Positions 39,248-49,593 are shown, counted from the first letter of the stretch. The stretch: DNA of 64,000 nucleotides from Pseudomonas sp. GD03944 (GCF_029839275.1 NZ_JAOCAH010000009.1:62001-126000), one strand, 5' to 3'. Notes: generated by a model not told the origin, from the sequence alone. Numbers and translations: made by a program.

Positions 39248-39991
39248 ATGTCCCAAGTCAATATGCGCGATATGCTGAAGGCCGGTGTGCACTTCGGCCA
39301 CCAGACCCGTTACTGGAACCCGAAAATGGGCAAGTACATTTTCGGCGCGCGCAACAAGATTCACATCATCAACCTGGAAAAAACCCTGCCGATGTTCAAC
39401 GACGCCCTGTCGTTCGTTGAAAAGCTGGCTGCTGGCAAGAACAAGATCCTGTTCGTCGGCACCAAGCGTTCCGCTGGCAAGATCGTTCGCGAAGAAGCTG
39501 CTCGTTGCGGCTCCCCGTTCGTCGATCACCGCTGGTTGGGCGGCATGCTGACCAACTACAAGACCATCCGTGCTTCGATCAAGCGCCTGCGCGAGCTGGA
39601 AACCCAGTCCCAGGACGGCACCTTCGCCAAGCTGACCAAGAAAGAAGCCCTGATGCGTTCGCGCGATCTGGAAAAACTGGACCGCAGCCTGGGTGGTATC
39701 AAGGACATGGGCGGTCTGCCGGACGCTCTGTTCGTGATCGACGTTGACCACGAGCGCATCGCCATCACCGAAGCCAACAAGCTGGGCATCCCGGTCATCG
39801 GCGTTGTCGATACCAACAGCAGCCCGGAAGGCGTTGACTACATCATCCCAGGCAACGATGACGCCATTCGCGCCATCCAGCTGTACATGGGTGCAATGGC
39901 TGACGCCGTTGTTCGCGGTCGCAGCAACGCTGGCGGCGGCACCGACGAGTTCGTCGAAGAGGCTCCGGCTGCTGAAGCAGCTGAAGGCTGA
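39248..39991 (+). CDS. rpsB: 30S ribosomal protein S2
   Basis: A 247-residue small-subunit protein needed for S1 binding and mRNA recruitment. Sequence marks include [22 protein letters not shown] (residues 5 onward), [16 protein letters not shown] near 90 and [15 protein letters not shown] near 158. ATG at 39248 follows AAGGA. Codon use is biased toward the set seen in highly expressed genes (GCT, GTT, CGT). A strong hairpin separates it from tsf. Confidence 0.98.
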   Translation: MSQVNMRDMLKAGVHFGHQTRYWNPKMGKYIFGARNKIHIINLEKTLPMFNDALSFVEKLAAGKNKILFVGTKRSAGKIVREEAARCGSPFVDHRWLGGMLTNYKTIRASIKRLRELETQSQDGTFAKLTKKEALMRSRDLEKLDRSLGGIKDMGGLPDALFVIDVDHERIAITEANKLGIPVIGVVDTNSSPEGVDYIIPGNDDAIRAIQLYMGAMADAVVRGRSNAGGGTDEFVEEAPAAEAAEG

Positions 39992-40019
39992 GCGGTAAGC
40001 ATCTAGCGTTACTCGCTGC

Positions 40020-40048
40020 GCAAAAAGGGGGCTAAGCCCCCTTTTTGC
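40020..40048 (+). terminator. Terminator or attenuator between rpsB and tsf
   Basis: Perfect stem GCAAAAAGGGGG / CCCCCTTTTTGC around a 5-base loop, about 30 bases past the rpsB stop. Partial read-through into tsf would set the S2:EF-Ts ratio, as known for E. coli. Confidence 0.85.
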
Positions 40049-40116
40049 CACTCACAGAATTCATCACCCGCCTGTCGGGTGAAATGGTTGAAGACCTACA
40101 CACGAGGATTTCGAAC

Positions 40117-40980
40117 ATGGCAGAGATTACTGCAGCCCTGGTTAAAGAACTGCGCGAGCGTACCGGCCAAGGCATGATGGAGTGCAAGAAGGCTCTGGTT
40201 GCTGCTGGTGGCGACATCGAGAAAGCGATCGACGACATGCGCGCTTCCGGCGCCATCAAGGCCGCCAAGAAGGCTGGCAACATCGCCGCTGAAGGCGCCA
40301 TCGCCGCTCGCGTCGACGGTGGCCGTGGCCTGATCATCGAAGTCAACTCGCAGACCGACTTCCTGGCTCTGCAGGACGACTTCAAAGGTTTCGTGAAGGA
40401 CAGCCTGAACGAAGCCTTCGAGCAGAACCTGACCGACGCCGCTCCGCTGATCGCTTCGCGCGAATCGGCTCGTGAAGCGCTGGTTGCCAAGTGCGGTGAA
40501 AACGTCAACATCCGTCGCCTGACCGCTGTTCAGGGTGATGTGGTCGGTTCCTACCTGCACGGCCACCGCATCGGTGTTCTGGTTGTCCTGAAAGGCGGCG
40601 ACGCCGAGCTGGCCAAGGACATCGCGATGCACGTCGCAGCGTCCAACCCGGCCGTTCTGAACCCGTCCGACGTATCGGACGAGCTGGTTGCCAAGGAAAA
40701 GGAAATCTTCCTGCAGCTGAACGCCGACAAGATCGCCGGCAAGCCGGAAAACATCGTCGAGAACATGGTCAAGGGCCGTATCTCGAAGTTCCTGGCCGAA
40801 GCCAGCCTGGTCGAGCAAGCGTTCATCAAGGACCCGGAAATCAAGGTCGGCGCCCTGGCCAAGAAAGCCGGCGCTGAAATCGTCTCCTTCGTTCGTTACG
40901 AAGTGGGCGAGGGCATCGACAAGGGTGAAGTCGACTTCGCTGCCGAAGTAGCTGCCCAGCTGGCTGCCAGCAAGCAGTAA
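40117..40980 (+). CDS. tsf: Elongation factor Ts
   Basis: Guanine nucleotide exchange factor for EF-Tu. The 287-residue protein starts AEITAALVKELRERTGQGMM with the UBA-like N-terminal domain and the TDFV-type segment QTDFLALQDDF near 80 that inserts into EF-Tu. GAGGA lies upstream of ATG 40117; a longer in-frame start would add non-homologous residues. Codon use is of the highly expressed type. A terminator follows. Confidence 0.98.
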   Translation: MAEITAALVKELRERTGQGMMECKKALVAAGGDIEKAIDDMRASGAIKAAKKAGNIAAEGAIAARVDGGRGLIIEVNSQTDFLALQDDFKGFVKDSLNEAFEQNLTDAAPLIASRESAREALVAKCGENVNIRRLTAVQGDVVGSYLHGHRIGVLVVLKGGDAELAKDIAMHVAASNPAVLNPSDVSDELVAKEKEIFLQLNADKIAGKPENIVENMVKGRISKFLAEASLVEQAFIKDPEIKVGALAKKAGAEIVSFVRYEVGEGIDKGEVDFAAEVAAQLAASKQ

Positions 40981-41002
40981 GACGGCCGACGCTGTCACCC
41001 AG

Positions 41003-41038
41003 AAGAGGCTGCCCGCTGACGCGTGCGGCCTCTTTTTT
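41003..41038 (+). terminator. Rho-independent terminator after tsf
   Basis: Stem AAGAGGC (41003-41009) / GCCTCTT (41028-41034) with a GC-rich loop, followed by a run of six T. Confidence 0.88.
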
Positions 41039-41069
41039 CAACCAGGGTGTGGCTAGTCTGTAGAGGTAG

Positions 41070-41100
41070 GATCGTTTGTACCCGATCGGCACAAACGATC
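41070..41100. promoter_or_regulatory. Perfect inverted repeat upstream of pyrH
   Basis: Arms GATCGTTTGT (41070-41079) and ACAAACGATC (41091-41100) are perfect 10-bp complements; the 11-base centre itself contains the palindrome CCGATCGG. It lies about 80 bases before the pyrH start and after the tsf terminator, so it is either an operator-like DNA site or a leader hairpin. No T-run follows. Confidence 0.6.
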
Positions 41101-41177
41101 AACGGCGCTGTCGAAGCGCTCGATGAGTGTGGGCCAAGAGCCCGCGAGAATTCTTTACGCCGCAGGAGAGACTGGTA

Positions 41178-41921
41178 ATGGCTCAGCAGGTGAGTGGTCG
41201 TCAACCGCGCTACAAGCGCATTCTCCTCAAACTTAGCGGCGAAGCCCTGATGGGGTCGGAAGACTTCGGTATCGATCCCAAGGTGCTTGATCGTATGGCG
41301 CTGGAAGTCGGCCAGCTGGTCGGCATCGGCGTGCAGGTCGGCCTGGTGATCGGCGGCGGCAACCTGTTCCGCGGTGCCGCGCTGTCGGCAGCCGGCATGG
41401 ACCGGGTCACCGGCGACCACATGGGCATGCTGGCGACCGTGATGAACGCCCTGGCCATGCGCGATGCCCTGGAGCGCTCGAATATCCCGGCCATCGTCAT
41501 GTCGGCGATCTCCATGGTGGGCGTGACCGATCACTATGATCGCCGCAAGGCCATGCGCCACCTGAAAACCGGTGAAGTGGTGATTTTCGCCGCCGGTACC
41601 GGTAATCCCTTCTTCACCACCGACTCGGCCGCCTGCCTGCGGGCCATCGAAATCGATGCCGACGTGGTGCTGAAGGCAACCAAAGTGGATGGCGTGTACA
41701 CCGCCGATCCATTCAAGGACCCACACGCCGAGAAGTTCGAGCACCTGACCTACGATGAAGTGCTCGATCGCAAGCTGGGCGTAATGGACCTCACGGCTAT
41801 CTGCCTGTGCCGCGACCACAAGATGCCGCTGCGCGTCTTCAACATGAACAAGCCCGGTGCCCTGCTCAATGTCGTCGTGGGCGGCGCCGAAGGTACCCTG
41901 ATCGAGGAGCATGAAGCATGA
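41178..41921 (+). CDS. pyrH: UMP kinase
   Basis: Phosphorylates UMP to UDP in pyrimidine nucleotide synthesis; a hexameric amino acid kinase-family enzyme activated by GTP and inhibited by UTP. Of 247 residues, with [14 protein letters not shown] near 13-26, [10 protein letters not shown] near 57-66 and [16 protein letters not shown] near 137-152. AGGAGAG precedes ATG 41178. It starts a run of coupled genes: the frr ATG overlaps its stop by four bases. Confidence 0.97.
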   Translation: MAQQVSGRQPRYKRILLKLSGEALMGSEDFGIDPKVLDRMALEVGQLVGIGVQVGLVIGGGNLFRGAALSAAGMDRVTGDHMGMLATVMNALAMRDALERSNIPAIVMSAISMVGVTDHYDRRKAMRHLKTGEVVIFAAGTGNPFFTTDSAACLRAIEIDADVVLKATKVDGVYTADPFKDPHAEKFEHLTYDEVLDRKLGVMDLTAICLCRDHKMPLRVFNMNKPGALLNVVVGGAEGTLIEEHEA

Positions 41922-42475
41922 TCAACGAGATCAAGAAAGACACCCAGGAACGCATGAAGAAGAGCCTGGAGTCGCTGATCCACGCGTTCAGCCGTATTCG
42001 TACCGGCCAGGCCCACCCCAGCATCCTGGGCGGTGTGCAAGTGCCTTACTACGGTGCCGATACCCCGCTGAACCAGGTTGCCAGCGTGACCGTCAAGGAC
42101 GCCCGTACCCTGCAAGTGGTGGCGTTCGAGCGCAACATGCTGACCGCCATCGACAAGGCGATCCAGAGTTCTGGCCTGGGCTTCAACCCGACCAACCTGG
42201 GCGAGCTGCTGCTGATCTCCATGCCGGCGCTGACCGAAGAAACCCGCCGTGGCTTCACCAAGCAGGCGCGTGATGCGGCCGAAGACGGCCGTGTGGCAGT
42301 GCGCAACATCCGTCGCGACGCCCTGAGCCAGCTGAAAGACCTGGTCAAGGAAAAGGAAATCAGCGAAGACGAAGAACGTCGCGCCGCTGACGACATCCAG
42401 AAGCTGACCGACAAGTTCGTGGCGGAAATCGAAGTCGCCGTGAAGCAGAAAGAAGCGGACCTGATGGCCGTTTGA
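41918..42475 (+). CDS. frr: Ribosome recycling factor
   Basis: Splits post-termination ribosomes together with EF-G. The 185-residue length is standard. Seen are the opening [20 protein letters not shown], the [10 protein letters not shown] segment near 29-38 and the C-terminal three-helix-bundle sequence [16 protein letters not shown] near 93-108. Translationally coupled to pyrH through an ATGA overlap. Confidence 0.97.
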   Translation: MINEIKKDTQERMKKSLESLIHAFSRIRTGQAHPSILGGVQVPYYGADTPLNQVASVTVKDARTLQVVAFERNMLTAIDKAIQSSGLGFNPTNLGELLLISMPALTEETRRGFTKQARDAAEDGRVAVRNIRRDALSQLKDLVKEKEISEDEERRAADDIQKLTDKFVAEIEVAVKQKEADLMAV

Positions 42476-42490
42476 CGGTCAGGCTGACTC

Positions 42491-43246
42491 ATGGACAAGA
42501 CAGCTGGCGGTAATGTGATGGTTGTGCCTCGGCACGTGGCAATCATCATGGATGGCAACAATCGCTGGGCGAAGAAACGCCTGCTGCCCGGTGTCGCCGG
42601 GCACAAGGCGGGTGTCGACGCGGTCCGTGCGGTCATCGAGGTGTGCGCCGAGGCGGGCGTCGAAGTGCTCACGCTGTTCGCGTTCTCCAGTGAGAACTGG
42701 CAGCGTCCTGCCGACGAGGTCGGGGCGCTGATGGAGCTGTTCCTGAGCGCCCTGCGCCGGGAAACCAAGCGCCTCAACGACAACGACATCAGCCTGCGCA
42801 TCATCGGTGATCGCTCACGCTTCCACCCGGAATTGCAGGCTGCGATGCGTGATGCCGAGGCGCAGACCGCGGGCGACAAGCGCTTTGTCCTGCAGATCGC
42901 GGCGAACTACGGTGGGCAGTGGGATATCGCCCAGGCAGCCCAGCGTCTGGCGCGAGAAGTCCAGGGCGGCCACCTGCGTCCGGACGACATCACGCCCGAG
43001 CTGCTGCAGAGTTGCCTGGCCACGGGCGACCTGCCACTGCCGGACCTGTGCATCCGCACGGGTGGCGAGCACCGCATCAGCAACTTCCTGCTCTGGCAAC
43101 TGGCCTACAGTGAATTGTATTTCTCCGACCTGTTCTGGCCGGACTTCAAACACGACGCCATGCGCAAGGCACTGGCGGATTTTGCCAAGCGTCAGCGTCG
43201 CTTTGGAAAAACGAGCGAACAGATAGCGGCTGGAGCCCAGGTCTAA
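42491..43246 (+). CDS. uppS: Undecaprenyl diphosphate synthase
   Basis: Cis-prenyltransferase making the C55 lipid carrier precursor for peptidoglycan and O-antigen. Of 251 residues; the catalytic Asp21 and pyrophosphate loop appear in IIMDGNNRWAKKR, followed by GHKAGVDAVR near 38-47, FAFSSENWQRP near 66-76 and the C-terminal LCIRTGGEHRISNFLLWQ. Its stop overlaps the cdsA start by one base (TAATG). Confidence 0.96.
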   Translation: MDKTAGGNVMVVPRHVAIIMDGNNRWAKKRLLPGVAGHKAGVDAVRAVIEVCAEAGVEVLTLFAFSSENWQRPADEVGALMELFLSALRRETKRLNDNDISLRIIGDRSRFHPELQAAMRDAEAQTAGDKRFVLQIAANYGGQWDIAQAAQRLAREVQGGHLRPDDITPELLQSCLATGDLPLPDLCIRTGGEHRISNFLLWQLAYSELYFSDLFWPDFKHDAMRKALADFAKRQRRFGKTSEQIAAGAQV

Positions 43247-44061
43247 TGCTTAAACAACGAGTGATTACCGCGCTGGTGCTGCTGCCTATCGCGTTGGGCG
43301 GCTTTTTCCTGCTCGATGGCGCTGCCTTCGCCGCGTTCATCGGTTTCGTGGTCTGCCTCGGTGGGTGGGAGTGGGCGCGTCTGGCCGGCTTCGAGGCGCA
43401 ATCGCAGCGCGTCGCCTACGCCGCCCTGGTGGGGGGCCTGCTGCTGGCGCTCTACTGGCTGCCCGTGCTGGCGCCGCTGGTGCTGGTTGTCGCCGTGGTC
43501 TGGTGGGTCCTGGCGACCCTGGCGGTGATCGGCTACCCCGAGAGCGGCCGTTATTGGGCCGGTGCGCCGGCCAAGCTGCTGATCGGCCTGCTGATCCTGC
43601 TTCCGGCCTGGCAAGGGCTGGTGCTGTTCAAGCAGTGGCCGCTGGCCAATTACCTGATCCTGGCGGTGATGGTGCTGGTATGGGCGGCGGATATCGGCGC
43701 GTACTTTTCCGGCAAGACCTTCGGCCGGCGCAAGCTGGCGCCCCAGGTCAGCCCCGGCAAGAGCTGGGAAGGGCTGATCGGCGGCCTGCTGACCAGCCTG
43801 CTGATCACCGTCGTGGTCGGGATCGTGCGCGACTGGTCGATGACCAGCCTGCTGCTCGCCGTACTGGGCGCGGCGGTGGTGGTACTGATCTCGGTGGTGG
43901 GTGACCTGACCGAAAGCATGTTCAAGCGCCAATCAGGCGTGAAGGACAGCAGCAACCTGCTGCCGGGCCACGGTGGCGTGCTGGACCGCATCGACAGCCT
44001 GACGGCCGCGATCCCTGTCTTCGCCGCATTGTTGTGGCTGGCCGGCTGGGGCGCGCTGTGA
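43246..44061 (+). CDS. cdsA: Phosphatidate cytidylyltransferase
   Basis: Inner-membrane enzyme forming CDP-diacylglycerol for all phospholipid head groups. Of 271 residues with about eight membrane helices. The C-terminal CDP-alcohol-type signature is clear: [20 protein letters not shown] near 225-245 with the following DRIDSL. It lies between uppS and dxr, coupled to both (TAATG at the start, GTGA at the end), and connects with PlsB encoded at 15941 in the same lipid pathway. Confidence 0.95.
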   Translation: MLKQRVITALVLLPIALGGFFLLDGAAFAAFIGFVVCLGGWEWARLAGFEAQSQRVAYAALVGGLLLALYWLPVLAPLVLVVAVVWWVLATLAVIGYPESGRYWAGAPAKLLIGLLILLPAWQGLVLFKQWPLANYLILAVMVLVWAADIGAYFSGKTFGRRKLAPQVSPGKSWEGLIGGLLTSLLITVVVGIVRDWSMTSLLLAVLGAAVVVLISVVGDLTESMFKRQSGVKDSSNLLPGHGGVLDRIDSLTAAIPVFAALLWLAGWGAL

Positions 44062-45257
44062 CAGCACCCCAGCAGATCACTGTACTGGGAGCCACCGGCT
44101 CCATCGGCCTCAGCACCCTGGATGTGATTGCACGGCACCCTGATCGTTACCAGGTGTTCGCGCTGTCGGCGTTCTCCCGTCTCGTCGAGCTCGAAGCCCT
44201 GTGCGTCCGCCATCGCCCGCTTTACGCGGTGGTGCCGGACGACGCGGCCGCTCGCGCCTTGCAGGAGCGTCTGCAGGCGTCGGGCCTGGCCACGCGGGTT
44301 CTGTCCGGCGAGGCCGGTTTGTGCGAGGTTTCCGAACACCCTGATGTCGATGCGGTCATGGCTGCCATCGTTGGTGCGGCCGGGCTCAAGCCCACGCTGG
44401 CCGCCGTCCAGGCAGGCAAGAAGGTGCTGCTGGCCAACAAGGAAGCGCTGGTGATGTCCGGCGCGCTGTTCATGCAGGCGGTGCGCCAGAGCGGTGCGGT
44501 GCTGCTGCCCATCGATAGTGAGCACAACGCCATCTTCCAGTGCCTCCCGGGTGACTATGCCCGTGGCCTGGCACCGGTCGGCGTACGGCGGATTCTGCTG
44601 ACGGCATCCGGTGGGCCTTTCCGCGAAACGCCGCTGGAAACCCTGCTGGAGGTCACACCGGAGCAGGCCTGCGCCCACCCGAACTGGTCCATGGGACGGA
44701 AGATTTCCGTCGATTCGGCCAGCATGATGAACAAGGGGCTCGAGCTGATCGAAGCCTGCTGGCTGTTCGATGCCAAACCGGCCCAGGTGGAAGTGGTGAT
44801 TCACCCGCAGAGCGTGATCCACTCGCTGGTCGATTACATCGACGGCTCGGTGCTCGCCCAGTTGGGCAACCCGGATATGCGTACGCCCATCAGCCACGCC
44901 CTGGCCTGGCCGCAGCGCATCGACTCGGGTGTCGCGCCCCTCGACCTGTTCGCCGTCGCGCGCCTGGATTTCCAGGCACCGGATGAGCAACGTTTTCCCT
45001 GCCTGCGCCTGGCGCGCGAGGCGGCGGAGGCGGGGGGCACGGCGCCCGCGATGCTCAATGCCGCCAACGAAGTGGCGGTGGCGGCGTTTCTCGAACGGCG
45101 CATTCGCTTTCCGGAAATCGCGCGTATCATCGAGAACGTACTGAATACCGAGCCCGTCGTGCCGGTTGAAAGCCTCGACACCGTGCTGTCGGCAGACCGC
45201 CGGGCGCGTGAGCTCGCAGGCCAATGGCTCGATCGCGGCCATCGCGGAGAAGACTGA
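44058..45257 (+). CDS. dxr: 1-deoxy-D-xylulose-5-phosphate reductoisomerase
   Basis: Second step of the MEP isoprenoid pathway, feeding UppS. I start at GTG 44058, which overlaps the cdsA stop (GTGA), giving 399 residues beginning [17 protein letters not shown] with the NADPH loop at 11-17. [12 protein letters not shown] near 124-135, [12 protein letters not shown] near 150-161, the active-site loop [15 protein letters not shown] near 180-194 and [13 protein letters not shown] near 222-234 are visible. Target of fosmidomycin in other bacteria. Confidence 0.96.
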   Translation: MTAPQQITVLGATGSIGLSTLDVIARHPDRYQVFALSAFSRLVELEALCVRHRPLYAVVPDDAAARALQERLQASGLATRVLSGEAGLCEVSEHPDVDAVMAAIVGAAGLKPTLAAVQAGKKVLLANKEALVMSGALFMQAVRQSGAVLLPIDSEHNAIFQCLPGDYARGLAPVGVRRILLTASGGPFRETPLETLLEVTPEQACAHPNWSMGRKISVDSASMMNKGLELIEACWLFDAKPAQVEVVIHPQSVIHSLVDYIDGSVLAQLGNPDMRTPISHALAWPQRIDSGVAPLDLFAVARLDFQAPDEQRFPCLRLAREAAEAGGTAPAMLNAANEVAVAAFLERRIRFPEIARIIENVLNTEPVVPVESLDTVLSADRRARELAGQWLDRGHRGED

Positions 45258-46609
45258 TGAGTGCGCTGTATATGATCGTCGGCACCCTGATTGCCCTCGG
45301 GGTGCTGGTCACGTTCCACGAATTCGGTCATTTCTGGGTGGCACGCCGCTGCGGGGTCAAGGTCCTGCGCTTCTCCGTCGGCTTCGGCAGCCCCCTGGTC
45401 CGCTGGCATGACCGCCAGGGCACCGAATTCGTCATCGCCGCCATTCCCCTGGGCGGCTACGTGAAGATGCTCGACGAGCGCGAGGGTGACGTTCCGCCCG
45501 AGCTGGCCGAGCAATCCTTCAATCGCAAGACCGTTCAGCAGCGCATTGCCATCGTTGCTGCGGGTCCGATCGCCAACTTCCTGCTGGCCCTGCTGTTCTT
45601 CTGGCTGGTGGCAATGCTGGGCAGCCAGCAGGTTCGCCCGGTCATTGGCGCCGTGGCGCCCGACAGCCTGGCTGCTGAGGCTGGCCTGGTGGCCGGCCAA
45701 GAAATCGTCGCGGTGGACGGCGAAGCGACCAGTGGCTGGTCGGCGGTCAACTTGCAACTGGTTCGTCGCCTGGGCGAGAGCGGTACGCTGCTGGTCAGCG
45801 TCCGTGACGAAGGCTCCACCGCTGACAGTGTGCGTCAGATCGACCTGCGCGACTGGCAGAAAGGTGTGGACGAGCCCGATCCGATCGGCTCCCTGGGCAT
45901 CCGCCCCTGGCGCCCAACGCTGCTGCCGGTTCTGGCTGAGATCGATCCGAAAGGGCCGGCCAAGGCGGCAGATTTGCGAGCTGGTGACCGTCTGCTGTCG
46001 CTCGATGGCGAGCCGCTGGACGAATGGCAGCAGGTGGTGGACCGGGTCCGCGCCATGCCGGGCCAGACCGCCGTGCTGGCGGTCGAACGCGAGGGGCGCC
46101 AGTTCGAGGTCAGCGTGGTGCTCGCCGCCCGCGGCGAAGGCGAGGCGCGCACCGGCTATCTCGGGGCAGGTCCCGAGGGCGCCGAATGGCCGGCCGAGAT
46201 GCTTCGCGAGGTCAGCTATGGCCCGCTCGAAGCGGTGGCGGAAGGGGCGCGTCGTACCTGGACCATGAGCCTGCTGACCCTCGATTCCCTGAAGAAAATG
46301 CTGTTCGGGGAGCTCTCGGTAAAAAACTTGAGCGGGCCGATAACCATTGCTAAAGTGGCGGGCGCTTCGGCCGAGTCGGGTTTGGGGGATTTCCTTAATT
46401 TTCTCGCCTACTTGAGCATAAGCCTGGGGGTTCTCAATCTGTTGCCGATCCCTGTGCTGGACGGGGGGCATCTGCTTTTTTACCTGGTCGAGTGGGTGCG
46501 TGGTCGTCCACTGTCCGAACGGGTTCAAGGTTGGGGGATGCAGATAGGCATCAGCTTGGTGATCGGCGTCATGCTACTGGCACTGGTCAACGACCTGGGT
46601 CGTCTGTAA
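45257..46609 (+). CDS. rseP: Site-2 zinc metalloprotease RseP / MucP
   Basis: Inner-membrane protease performing the second cut of the anti-sigma factor (MucA in Pseudomonas) to release the envelope-stress sigma factor. Of 450 residues. The zinc motif HEFGH is at 21-25 in the first helix; two PDZ domains span about 115-300; the C-terminal LLPIPVLDGGHLL carries the third ligand Asp near 400. The start overlaps the dxr stop (TGATG). A terminator separates it from bamA. Confidence 0.96.
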   Translation: MSALYMIVGTLIALGVLVTFHEFGHFWVARRCGVKVLRFSVGFGSPLVRWHDRQGTEFVIAAIPLGGYVKMLDEREGDVPPELAEQSFNRKTVQQRIAIVAAGPIANFLLALLFFWLVAMLGSQQVRPVIGAVAPDSLAAEAGLVAGQEIVAVDGEATSGWSAVNLQLVRRLGESGTLLVSVRDEGSTADSVRQIDLRDWQKGVDEPDPIGSLGIRPWRPTLLPVLAEIDPKGPAKAADLRAGDRLLSLDGEPLDEWQQVVDRVRAMPGQTAVLAVEREGRQFEVSVVLAARGEGEARTGYLGAGPEGAEWPAEMLREVSYGPLEAVAEGARRTWTMSLLTLDSLKKMLFGELSVKNLSGPITIAKVAGASAESGLGDFLNFLAYLSISLGVLNLLPIPVLDGGHLLFYLVEWVRGRPLSERVQGWGMQIGISLVIGVMLLALVNDLGRL

Positions 46610-46624
46610 CCGCTACTGAATTGC

Positions 46625-46655
46625 AAATCTGTCGCCTAGGGCGGCAGATTTTTTA
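46625..46655 (+). terminator. Terminator between rseP and bamA
   Basis: 12-bp stem AAATCTGTCGCC / GGCGGCAGATTT (one G-U pair) with a 3-base loop and a following T-run. Confidence 0.85.
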
Positions 46656-46682
46656 TCGTCAGTTGGAATAAGAAAGGACTTC

Positions 46683-49043
46683 ATGAAACGTCTGCTGCTA
46701 CCTGCGGTACTTGCCGCATTGATGATCGCCGAAGTTCACGCCGAGTCCTTCACTATCTCCGATATCCGCGTCAACGGCCTCCAGCGCGTGTCCGCCGGTA
46801 GCGTCTTCGGTGCATTGCCCCTGAACGTGGGCGAGCAGGCCGATGACCGCAACCTGGTCGAGGCGACCCGCGAGCTGTTCAAGACCGGCTTCTTCCAGGA
46901 CATCCAGCTGGGCCGCGATGGCGACGTCCTAGTCATCACCGTGGTAGAGCGTCCGTCGATCTCCAGCATCGAAATCGAAGGCAACAAGGCGATCACCAGC
47001 GAGGACCTGCTCAAGGGCCTGAACCAGTCCGGTCTGGCCGAAGGCGAGATCTTCCAGCGCGCCACCCTCGAAGGCGTGCGCAACGAGCTGCAGCGTCAGT
47101 ACGTGGCCCAGGGCCGTTATTCCGCCGAGATCGAAACCGAAGTGATCCCGCAGCCGCGCAACCGTGTGGCACTGAAGATCAACATCAACGAAGGTTCGGT
47201 CGCCGCGATCCAGCACATCAACGTGGTCGGCAACAGCGTTTTCCCTGACGAAGACCTGATCGACCTGTTCGAGCTGAAGACCACCAACTGGCTGTCCTTC
47301 TTCAAGAACGACGACAAGTACGCCCGCGAAAAACTCTCCGGTGACCTGGAGCGCCTGCGTTCCTACTACCTCGATCGCGGCTATATCAACATGGATATCT
47401 CCTCGACCCAGGTATCCATCACCCCGGACAAGAAGCACGTCTACATCACGGTCAACGTCGATGAGGGCCAGAAGTACACCGTTCGCGAAGTCAAACTCAC
47501 CGGTGACCTCAAGGTGCCGGAAGAAGAAGTCCGCGCCCTGTTGCTGGTCAAGGAAGGTCAGGTCTTCTCGCGCAAGGTGATGACCACCACCTCCGAGCTG
47601 ATCACCCGCCGCCTGGGTAACGACGGCTACACCTTCGCCAACGTCAACGGCGTGCCGGAAGCCCATGACGAAGACGACACCGTGTCGATCACCTTCGTCG
47701 TCGACCCGGGCAAGCGTGCCTACGTCAACCGCATCAATTTCCGTGGCAACACCAAGTCGGAAGACGAAGTGCTGCGCCGCGAAATGCGCCAGATGGAAGG
47801 CGGCTGGGCCTCGACCTACCTGATCGACCAGTCCAAGACCCGTCTCGAGCGCCTGGGCTTCTTCAAGGAAGTCAACGTCGAAACCCCGCAGGTACCGGGT
47901 ACCGACGACCAGATCGACGTCAACTACAGCGTGGAAGAGCAGGCCTCCGGCTCCATCACCGCCAGCGTGGGTTTTGCCCAGAACGCCGGTCTGATCCTGG
48001 GCGGTTCGATCACCCAGAACAACTTCCTCGGTTCGGGTAACCGCGTCAGCCTCGGCCTGACCCGCAGCGAATACCAGAGCCGCTACAACTTCGGCTTCGT
48101 GGACCCCTACTGGACCGCGGACGGTGTGAGCCTGGGCTACAACGCCTTCTACCGCACCACCGACTACGACGAACTCGATGTCGACGTATCCAGCTACTCC
48201 GTGGACAGCCTGGGTGCCGGTATCAGCATCGGCTACCCGATCAGCGAAACCTCGCGCCTGACCTACGGCCTGACCGTTCAGCAGGACGACATCAACACCG
48301 GCCTGTACACCGTCGACGAGATCTTCGACTTCGTCGAGCAGGAAGGTGACAGCTACCTGAACTTCAAGGCATCGGTGGGCTGGTCGGAATCGACCCTCAA
48401 CCGTGGCGTACTGGCCAACCGTGGCCATTCGCAGAGCCTGGTGTTCGAAACCACGATTCCGGGCAGCGACCTGTCGTTCTACAAGATCGACTACCGTGGC
48501 CAGGTCTTCACACCGCTGACCGACACCTACACCATGCGCTTCCACACCCAGCTGGGCTATGGCGACGCGTTCGGTTCCACGGCTGAGCTGCCGTTCTACG
48601 AGCACTACTACGCCGGTGGTTTCAACTCCGTGCGCGGCTTCGAAGACAGCAGCCTGGGCCCACGCAGTACGCCGAGCCGCGGCAACCGTCCGGGCACCAT
48701 CATGGACCCCGATCAGGATCCGCTGCCGTTCGGTGGTAACGTGTTGATCCAGGGCGGTGCCGAACTGCTGTTCCCGCTGCCGTTCGTCAAGGACCAGCGT
48801 TCGCTGCGGACCGCGCTGTTCTGGGATGTGGGTAACGTCTTCGACACCAACTGCACGTCCAGCCAGAAGCGCCTGAGCGACAGTTGCGACATCGACGTCG
48901 GCAACCTGGCCAGCTCGGTCGGTGTCGGCCTGACCTGGATCACCGCCCTCGGCCCGCTGAGCTTCAGCCTGGCGATGCCGGTGGTCAAACCAGACGATGC
49001 CGACACCCAGGTATTCCAGTTCTCCCTCGGTCAGACGTTCTAA
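46683..49043 (+). CDS. bamA: Outer-membrane protein assembly factor BamA
   Basis: Central outer-membrane component of the BAM complex that folds beta-barrel proteins. Of 786 residues: a signal peptide ending in VHA (cleavage after about residue 20), five POTRA domains (about 22-420) and an Omp85 barrel. The VRGF motif of extracellular loop 6 is near 649-652, and the chain ends in the outer-membrane C-terminal Phe (GQTF). It precedes ompH, the periplasmic chaperone gene, a conserved pairing. Confidence 0.97.
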   Translation: MKRLLLPAVLAALMIAEVHAESFTISDIRVNGLQRVSAGSVFGALPLNVGEQADDRNLVEATRELFKTGFFQDIQLGRDGDVLVITVVERPSISSIEIEGNKAITSEDLLKGLNQSGLAEGEIFQRATLEGVRNELQRQYVAQGRYSAEIETEVIPQPRNRVALKININEGSVAAIQHINVVGNSVFPDEDLIDLFELKTTNWLSFFKNDDKYAREKLSGDLERLRSYYLDRGYINMDISSTQVSITPDKKHVYITVNVDEGQKYTVREVKLTGDLKVPEEEVRALLLVKEGQVFSRKVMTTTSELITRRLGNDGYTFANVNGVPEAHDEDDTVSITFVVDPGKRAYVNRINFRGNTKSEDEVLRREMRQMEGGWASTYLIDQSKTRLERLGFFKEVNVETPQVPGTDDQIDVNYSVEEQASGSITASVGFAQNAGLILGGSITQNNFLGSGNRVSLGLTRSEYQSRYNFGFVDPYWTADGVSLGYNAFYRTTDYDELDVDVSSYSVDSLGAGISIGYPISETSRLTYGLTVQQDDINTGLYTVDEIFDFVEQEGDSYLNFKASVGWSESTLNRGVLANRGHSQSLVFETTIPGSDLSFYKIDYRGQVFTPLTDTYTMRFHTQLGYGDAFGSTAELPFYEHYYAGGFNSVRGFEDSSLGPRSTPSRGNRPGTIMDPDQDPLPFGGNVLIQGGAELLFPLPFVKDQRSLRTALFWDVGNVFDTNCTSSQKRLSDSCDIDVGNLASSVGVGLTWITALGPLSFSLAMPVVKPDDADTQVFQFSLGQTF

Positions 49044-49087
49044 GCGTCTGACTACCGAACACCCACAGTTTTTGCAGGAGTTGCATC

Positions 49088-49591
49088 GTGCGTAAGTTGA
49101 CTCAACTGGTTCTGTTAAGTGCCGCTCTGCTGGCAACTCCAGCCTTCGCTGAAATGAAAGTGGCCGTACTCAACTATCAAATGGCACTGCTCGAGTCCGA
49201 CGCGGCCAAGCGTTATGCCGTGGACGCCGAGAAGAAGTTCGGCCCCCAGCTGAACAAGCTCAAGACCCTGGAAAGCGACGCCAAGCGCATCCAGGACCGT
49301 CTGGTCAAGGACGGCGAGAAGATGCAGACCGCCGAGCGTGAGCGTCTGGAGCTCGAATTCAAGCAGAAGGCCCGTGACTTCCAGTTCCAGTCCAAGGAGC
49401 TGAACGAAGCCAAGGCCGTCGCCGACCGCGACATGCTGAAGAAGCTCAAGCCGAACCTGGACAAGGCCGTTGAAGAAGTCATCAAGAACGGCAACTTTGA
49501 TCTGGTGCTCGAGCGCGGTGCGGTGATCGATGTCAAACCTCAGTTCGACATCACTCGCCAAGTCATCGAGCGCATGAATCAGCTGCGCTGA
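49088..49591 (+). CDS. ompH: Periplasmic chaperone OmpH / Skp
   Basis: Trimeric periplasmic holdase that delivers unfolded outer-membrane proteins to BAM. Of 167 residues; the signal peptide [21 protein letters not shown] is in place by residue 21. Long charged helices (the Skp tentacles, about 55-125) and the closing [13 protein letters not shown] are visible. The start codon is GTG 49088, with AGGAG seven bases upstream. It lies two bases before lpxD. Confidence 0.95.
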   Translation: MRKLTQLVLLSAALLATPAFAEMKVAVLNYQMALLESDAAKRYAVDAEKKFGPQLNKLKTLESDAKRIQDRLVKDGEKMQTAERERLELEFKQKARDFQFQSKELNEAKAVADRDMLKKLKPNLDKAVEEVIKNGNFDLVLERGAVIDVKPQFDITRQVIERMNQLR

Positions 49592-49593
49592 TC

